Of a stretch of DNA of 64,000 nucleotides, positions 59,218 to 64,000 are shown piece after piece. Both the position numbers and the translations under genes were made by a program. This DNA is from Polytrichum commune. Its lineage: Eukaryota > Streptophyta > Polytrichopsida > Polytrichales > Polytrichaceae. The notes below the pieces were generated by a model, which did no database searches, was not told the origin of the DNA, and was given only the letters and a program-made list of their open reading frames with translations. The stretch is taken from assembly GCA_950295325.1 (NCBI GenBank), contig OX485805.1, positions 36,319,501 through 36,383,500 on the forward strand, read 5' to 3'. The stretch's first letter is position 1. Each line of letters begins with the position of its first letter.

Positions 59218-60376
59218 CAGTCTAACCTTGATAATGTCACACCATCCATTTCACCAAAAAGAGTGATATAAACAAGGTGTGACATATTTGATAATGTCAC
59301 ATTTTGAAGATTTGTGCATAATGTGATATTATCAAAAAAATAATAGAAAATCTAAATAAAATTACAATGTAAAAAAGAAAATAACAAATACGAGACTTCA
59401 ATGTTTTTGAATGTAAAATCTAATTCAAAATTGTGAATAACAACAAGAGCACATCATAATGTGTCATTGAGATCAGGTAAAGACCTCTCACTAGAGACAA
59501 AGAAGCTTCTAATGTCACATTGTTTTGTTGATGTTAAATGTGCAACACCAATTCTAATGAGTTTGTCATGGATTTTTTCCATTCCTAACAACTCCAGAAT
59601 GTTGAAAATCTGATAACCTTGGTTAGCCATAAAATTCAAAACATCTTTAGCATATTTTTGTGCATCGCTTAGCTTCACTACTTTAGACTTATCATCACTG
59701 CTATCAACAATCAATGGGTCTACTTCCATGGAATCAAGAACATGTTCGCCATCTTGCACTAATTCCACAAGCTCCTCAGTAGAATATTCCACCTCAAAAT
59801 CATCTTCACCTCTCATGTTTATGTACTCCAAAGGACAAAGCTTTTCTACAGGCTTGCCTTCGACATCCAAACCCAAATTTAATGTGGCGATGAGATTGCC
59901 CAATTCCAAAGTTGCTTCCTCCATTTTGGATTTCATACGTTCACCAAAATTGTTGATATCTGCATTCCACTCTGTAGGCAATATGGCGGACTTTCTCCAA
60001 CAATTTCTAATGGTTTGATCATCTAATTCATGCCATGCCGCCACACACCATAGCATAGCTTGAAATAGATCAACATTCAGTTTCCCCAAATCGGGTTGGT
60101 GCACGATCAAGTTCCAAGAATAGCATTGCATTTATCATGGGGCGGTGCATGACCCTTTCGGCTACTACAATATGTCCATCCAACCATCACATACAATCCA
60201 TCCATACTTGGTATTATCACATTTACACTACGGATTTTGGAAAAAAATAGTGACATTACCAAGGGTGATAGGGATAATAACGAGGGAGTTTTACACTATG
60301 AAAATCGGTTTCAAACTTTTAGGTGACAATATCAAGGTGTTCTATTAACAAGGGTGACATTATCAAGGTTAGACTG
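59218..60376 (-). mobile_element. pogo-type DNA transposon, 1159 bp, TA target duplication
   Basis: The inverted repeats begin CAGTCTAACCTTGATAATGT on both ends and are perfect for 23 bp; subterminal CTTGATAATGTCAC-like copies recur inside. TA flanks each side (59216-59217, 60377-60378). The interior encodes only the C-terminal part of a Tigger/pogo transposase. Tc1/mariner/pogo elements all use TA targets. Confidence 0.93.
59454..60131 (-). pseudogene. pogo/Tigger transposase C-terminal fragment
   Basis: An open frame of 225 residues contains NVDLFQAMLWCVAAWHELDD and QTIRNCWRKSAILPTEW, the conserved helix-rich segment just after the DDE catalytic core in Tigger and Jerky-type (CENP-B-related) transposases. 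The rest is acidic (EDDFEVEYSTEELVELVQDG, DSMEVDPLIVDSSDD) and ends near the right terminal repeat. The helix-turn-helix and catalytic domain are absent, so the element is non-autonomous although this part of the frame is still open. Sharing of the 3' end by a longer, autonomous relative elsewhere in the genome is likely. Confidence 0.8.
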
Positions 60377-60499
60377 TACTTCATCTATAACTAAGTGTCA
60401 GTTCTCCGTGTTCATTGATGGAAATAAGTAATAAAACAATTTTGTCTCAAAAAGCGTCAGGTTTGCCTCAAAGAGACCCAAGATGTGGATCACTTCAAC

Positions 60500-60605
60500 T
60501 TGTAACTTAGTTAAAAATGAAACTGGTTGAGTTTGAGAAATATCCAATTGAAGTTAAAGACCTCCGAAAAAATCACCAATCATTTTAGAGGAAGTCTATG
60601 AATTT
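60500..60605 (+). repeat. ACCGGT-rich dispersed repeat, copy F (fragment)
   Basis: AACTTAGTTAAAAATGAAAC, TGGTTGAGTTTGAGAAATAT, CCAATTGAAGTTAAAGACCT and TTTTAGAGGAAGTCTATGAA match the left half of copies A and B. It runs into the dispersed repeat at 60650, beyond which ACACTGGGATTTTGACTGAT (about 61272) may be the displaced right end. Confidence 0.6.
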
Positions 60606-60649
60606 GATGCAACCATGGTAAAATGGACAACTCTGGATCTTGGCCAAGG

Positions 60650-61200
60650 TTTGAGTGAAAATGATTCAAAAACATATGGTAACTTTGACTTTTGTGAGAA
60701 AATAATTCACAAACATCCACAAAACATATTGATCTACAATTCCAAAATTTTCATGTCGACAAAAACAATTTCAAAAGAAGTGTACACAGTTAAGCAGACG
60801 GTGCAAGTGGTGTGCAAGTAGGTGACATTGAAAAAATATTGTCTAAAGGTTGCCAAGAATATGATAAAAGTAAAATAAAGTGATTATTTTCCACATTGCT
60901 TTTTCACGATGCCCTCAAGTTTATATCGAATTCAAAGAATGTTAAGAAAACAAGAACAAAATATTTAAGGTCGTGAAATTCATGTCCAAAATTGAGTCAT
61001 TTGGTTTTGAACATTACTTTTAATTATAGGTTTTGAAGATCCCATCTTCGTATTCTATGAATAAGTTTTTAACACAATAGTAGAATGCGTCATGAGAAAA
61101 AATCATAATTTAGGCAAAAGTTTCATGGTTTTCAGCCCAAAAAACTATGATTTTTTAGTATACCAAAGCACTTTTTGGTCCATTTTACCATGCTTGCACT
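60650..61200 (+). repeat. Dispersed repeat, copy 2 of the pair with 5200-5740
   Basis: This is the second copy of the pair described at 5200. It sits between the left half of an ACCGGT repeat (60500-60605) and a possible right half near 61272. This may be an insertion into that repeat, or both may belong to one larger element. Confidence 0.6.
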
Positions 61201-61279
61201 ATATACCTCAAATTATACTAGGAAAAAAAACTACTAAAAGACCACAACACATAAATGTGTGGACTTTGAAACACTGGGA

Positions 61280-62245
61280 TTTTGACTGATTGTGCCCAAA
61301 AATTTCTATGGCCACTAAGCTATGTGAGTGTTATGCGGTTAGTTTCCTTAATCGGACCCGTAGCTTTGATTGGTATGGGGTTCGGTGAGGATCGTAGACC
61401 TAACATCATGAAGACACATGTATAAAAGAGATTGGACTACGTCTTCAAATCTTTACATCCACACTCAATAGTGAACACAATTGGGAGGACCCATGTATCT
61501 AGTTAAGAAATCAACAAACTTGCACTTTTGATAACCATAACTAAAGCAAGAGAGGTATGATTTTGGATCCGGTTTTTGCATAAGTTTCAGCATGGATTTG
61601 GTAATGGAACATAAGTTTTGTTGTGTAGATTTAAGTGCTAGAAGCAGAAGGACATGAGAAAGTAACCAAATAACACCCACATACCTTCAACCACTTTCTG
61701 TCGGGGCCTTGGCTTCGTCTTGCTGCTTATTATTTCAATGTCATGAGCTGAGTCCTCCATAATCGGCACAAGTTGAGGTAAGTTAGGTTGGAAGATGTGA
61801 AGGGACATGGAAGACTCCTTGAAAAGGGGAGGCCACACGATTACAGACAAGTCTACCCAATGAAAGAGGGACCAAGCTTCTAGAAGGAAGGAACATGTCA
61901 AGGCCAATTTGTTTTTAAATCCGAAACCGACGTTTTCGAACGTGTGGAGCCTCCCCTTGAGTCACGGCATGGCGAAGCAGGCGGGAGATAAGTTAACTTA
62001 ATTGTTCTCATCAGTCGAGATTCTTGCTTATCGGTAACAACTAGGACTTGCTCATTTTGTTTATTTTTTTGGGTAAGGAGTTGTCAACCTTGGACTGTTT
62101 CCAAGGCCGGACGCTAAAGAACCCCTATCGAGCTATGTCCGTCTAAGAATCCGTTGCCCCTGGCCCACCCGCTAGTGCCTAGACCAAAATTTATCGGTGT
62201 TGCCCACGTTGTTGCCCGTAGCTTGCTTGACCGGACACAACCATG
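61280..62245. other. No gene recognised
   Basis: Frames at 61465-61680 and 61638-61907 (minus) show no motif. The 61.9-62.2 kb part is a little GC-richer. Confidence 0.4.
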
Positions 62246-64000
62246 CACTACAACAAAACACGTCTTTTATTCCAACACCCACTTCACTACATGTCTTTTA
62301 CTATTATTAACATGGAACTTGTGAAATGGTTGAATTCCACGTTTACTCATTTTATGTCCGAGTTAACTTTGGGGAGACATGGTAGTGAAGTGGGATAGAA
62401 ATTCACTTGAGAACGCACTTGAGAACGTGTTTGGGAACGTCTAAGAAAACGTGCATGACTATGAAAAGTGAAGTGGTTGATTTGGGTTTGTCAATTCAAA
62501 TTGGCACATGTTTTTCGGTTTTGCATTGAATACTCACAAAAAATGACCCATCTCTTTTCGGATTAATAATGAAGTTTACATATTTATAGACAATACGGTA
62601 TTTCTACCTACTCAGCATATTGTGATTTAATCTATGAGAGCATTTCCATCTTCTTCAATTCCAAATTCATCCTCATCTTTGTAAGATGGTTCATCCTCAT
62701 TTGTGTTCAAAATTACAACCACTTGATCACTGCTTAAAACCACAACCTCATCTAATATTGGATCTCTCGGTGTAGCATCATGCATTGTCTAAGGATGCTG
62801 GTACCAATTCACAATACTCTTCAACATTGCCTAAAGATAGGCATCCTATATCTGGCATAGAATCTTTTCCATAAACAACTCTTGCTCCCTTTGGCTCTTT
62901 CCGTAGAACCACCTTCTATCCACGATTGTTCAAATCATCCGTAAAGAAAACTTATTCAATATGGAATAGAAATGCAAAAGATTCGGCTGATAGTGGCACT
63001 AGTCTATCAAAATGCACTAGGCTATTAAACCCATAATCATCTCGCTTCATAGTAGCATTATGCCCAACCATGTTTACCATCATCAAATTACAATATAACA
63101 CAACCAACTCATATCGACCATAGTCCACGGCCAATATTTCCTCCATCCATCCCACATACTCCAAGTTTGCCGCTTTCAAGTTCCTTGAAAGTACACTCGA
63201 GCGACAATGTTGGGAGAATGTGGCGGCCACACCAGAGTTGACCGTTGTCAAAGTCCCTTCTGCATTATGCAAATGGATATGGTTTCCGAAAGCATACATG
63301 GAGCGTACGATGTTGCTTGGCTAGAGGGTAGTAGAGATAAGACCAACAAATCATCGTCAATCTCATATCCCGCTTGTTTCGCACGTGAAACCCCTTATTT
63401 GAACCATTTGGAGAAATTTACATCTTGGAGATTTTTGGGATAAACAATCATGCCATTTCATTTTTTTCTTCGATAGTCTTCATGATCCAATTTATGTTGT
63501 ATCATAATAGCAGTGTGACGCCTGTAAAATTAAAATAATTTGTGATACATTTGATGTTATTAAACTACATGCACACTAAACATTCAAGTACATTGGATAC
63601 ATCTAGCGGGCATGTACGGGCCCGCAAATATCTATTTTTTTAACCAAACGCACCAACAAGTGCGTCATTACATCAAAAAATGCCGGTGGAAACTTTTTTT
63701 CAAGCGTGCACAAGGTAATGGCTGTATCCTCTCATAATTCAATCATTTCTAATGGATTTATGGTTTTTGCACATATGCGTTTGAATATCCGGTTTAGTTT
63801 TATTATACATATACGGACCTCTTTTGACAAGATTTTGCGTACACAAAGGGGCAAAACTTGTTGCATAAGGACATGGTAATTCTGGGATTTCAATCATTTG
63901 AAGCTTCCATCCACGTTAATTTTTTTTTGCAATTGGCCAACATGATGAGTTGGAATTTTCAACTATCGTACAACATCCACAATTACCTCCTTCTCTTTCT
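62246..64000 (-). mobile_element. CACTA (En/Spm) transposon, one end, continues past the window
   Basis: CACTACAACAAAACACGTCT at 62246 is a canonical CACTA terminus. Subterminal repeats follow (CACTTGAGAACGCACTTGAG, AACGTGTTTGGGAACGTC, about 62404-62455). Inside lie DUF4216 and DUF4218 coding fragments on the minus strand. The transposase proper and the other end must lie beyond 64000. Confidence 0.85.
62840..64000 (-). pseudogene. CACTA element protein with DUF4218 and DUF4216 domains, broken
   Basis: Reading the minus strand from the right edge, about 63735-63600 gives TLCTLEKKFPPAFFDVMTHL, LVRLVKKIDICGPVHAR, a TAG where these proteins have Trp, then MYPMY: the DUF4218 signature. About 63450-63300 gives NFSKWFK, a stop, QAGYEIDDDLLVLSLLPS. 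The frame 63299-62952 then gives TVNSGVAATFSQHCRSS, LEYVGWMEEILAVDYGRYEL and RDDYGFNSLVHFDRL, continuing to QVFFTDD and KVVLRKEPKG: the DUF4216 signature. These domains follow the Tnp2 transposase in plant CACTA elements. Several stops and frameshifts show it is dead. The N-terminal transposase is outside the window. Confidence 0.85.

Larger units (their letters stand above)
59035..60420 (-). repeat. ACCGGT-rich dispersed repeat, copy E, split by a pogo element
   Basis: The right-hand part of the repeat (59035-59217, minus strand: AATAACCGGCCGAAGCTC, TAGAGAAATTTAGAGAATAT, AACATGTGACCAATTGGACT) stops at 59217 and resumes at 60377-60420 (TATAGATGAAG on the minus strand, then AGAACTGACACTTAG). 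The interrupting 1159 bp is the element at 59218-60376. Confidence 0.8.

Overview
The window looks like nuclear DNA of a land plant: AT-rich, with GT-AG introns, plant-type transposons (Mutator-like, CACTA, PIF/Harbinger, pogo, L1-type LINE), a DUF427 protein, a C2-domain protein and a cyclophilin. A decayed Replitron-like HUH endonuclease and DUF427 lean towards a seed-free plant (bryophyte, lycophyte or fern). This is an inference from family distribution as I know it; the sequence does not name the species.

Layout. 1-16.9 kb: gene-free, with foldback repeats (3.6-5.0 kb), TIR elements, a dead PIF/Harbinger transposase (8.8-9.4 kb) and a pogo-derived MITE (12.4 kb). 17.2-20.7 kb: a decayed LINE with zinc knuckle, endonuclease and reverse transcriptase. 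20.7-24.1 kb: an ACCGGT-rich repeat, an LTR-like stretch and a 131-134 bp tandem repeat. 24.4-25.9 kb: a DUF427 gene whose terminal exon is present four times in tandem. 26-36 kb: small repeats, one arginine-rich ORF, a second pogo-derived element and the Replitron-like relic. 37.4-40.7 kb: a four-exon gene for a C2 domain, proline-rich linker and C-terminal membrane anchor, with phase-consistent splice sites. 45.0-45.5 kb: a cyclophilin gene on the minus strand. 49.8-56.3 kb: a complete 6.5 kb Mutator-like element with a 9 bp target duplication, GTGAGCG-type subterminal repeats, two divergent decayed genes and a palindrome-rich region between them. 59.2-60.4 kb: a pogo element nested in an ACCGGT repeat. 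62.2 kb to the right edge: a CACTA element running out of the window.

Only three genes look functional: DUF427, the C2-anchor protein and the cyclophilin. They are independent single genes, not a pathway. Everything else coding is transposon-derived and mostly broken. The most interesting objects are the repeated DUF427 terminal exon and the two-gene Mutator-like element. No CRISPR, rRNA or convincing tRNA was seen. All family calls come from reading motifs by eye; no database search was run.
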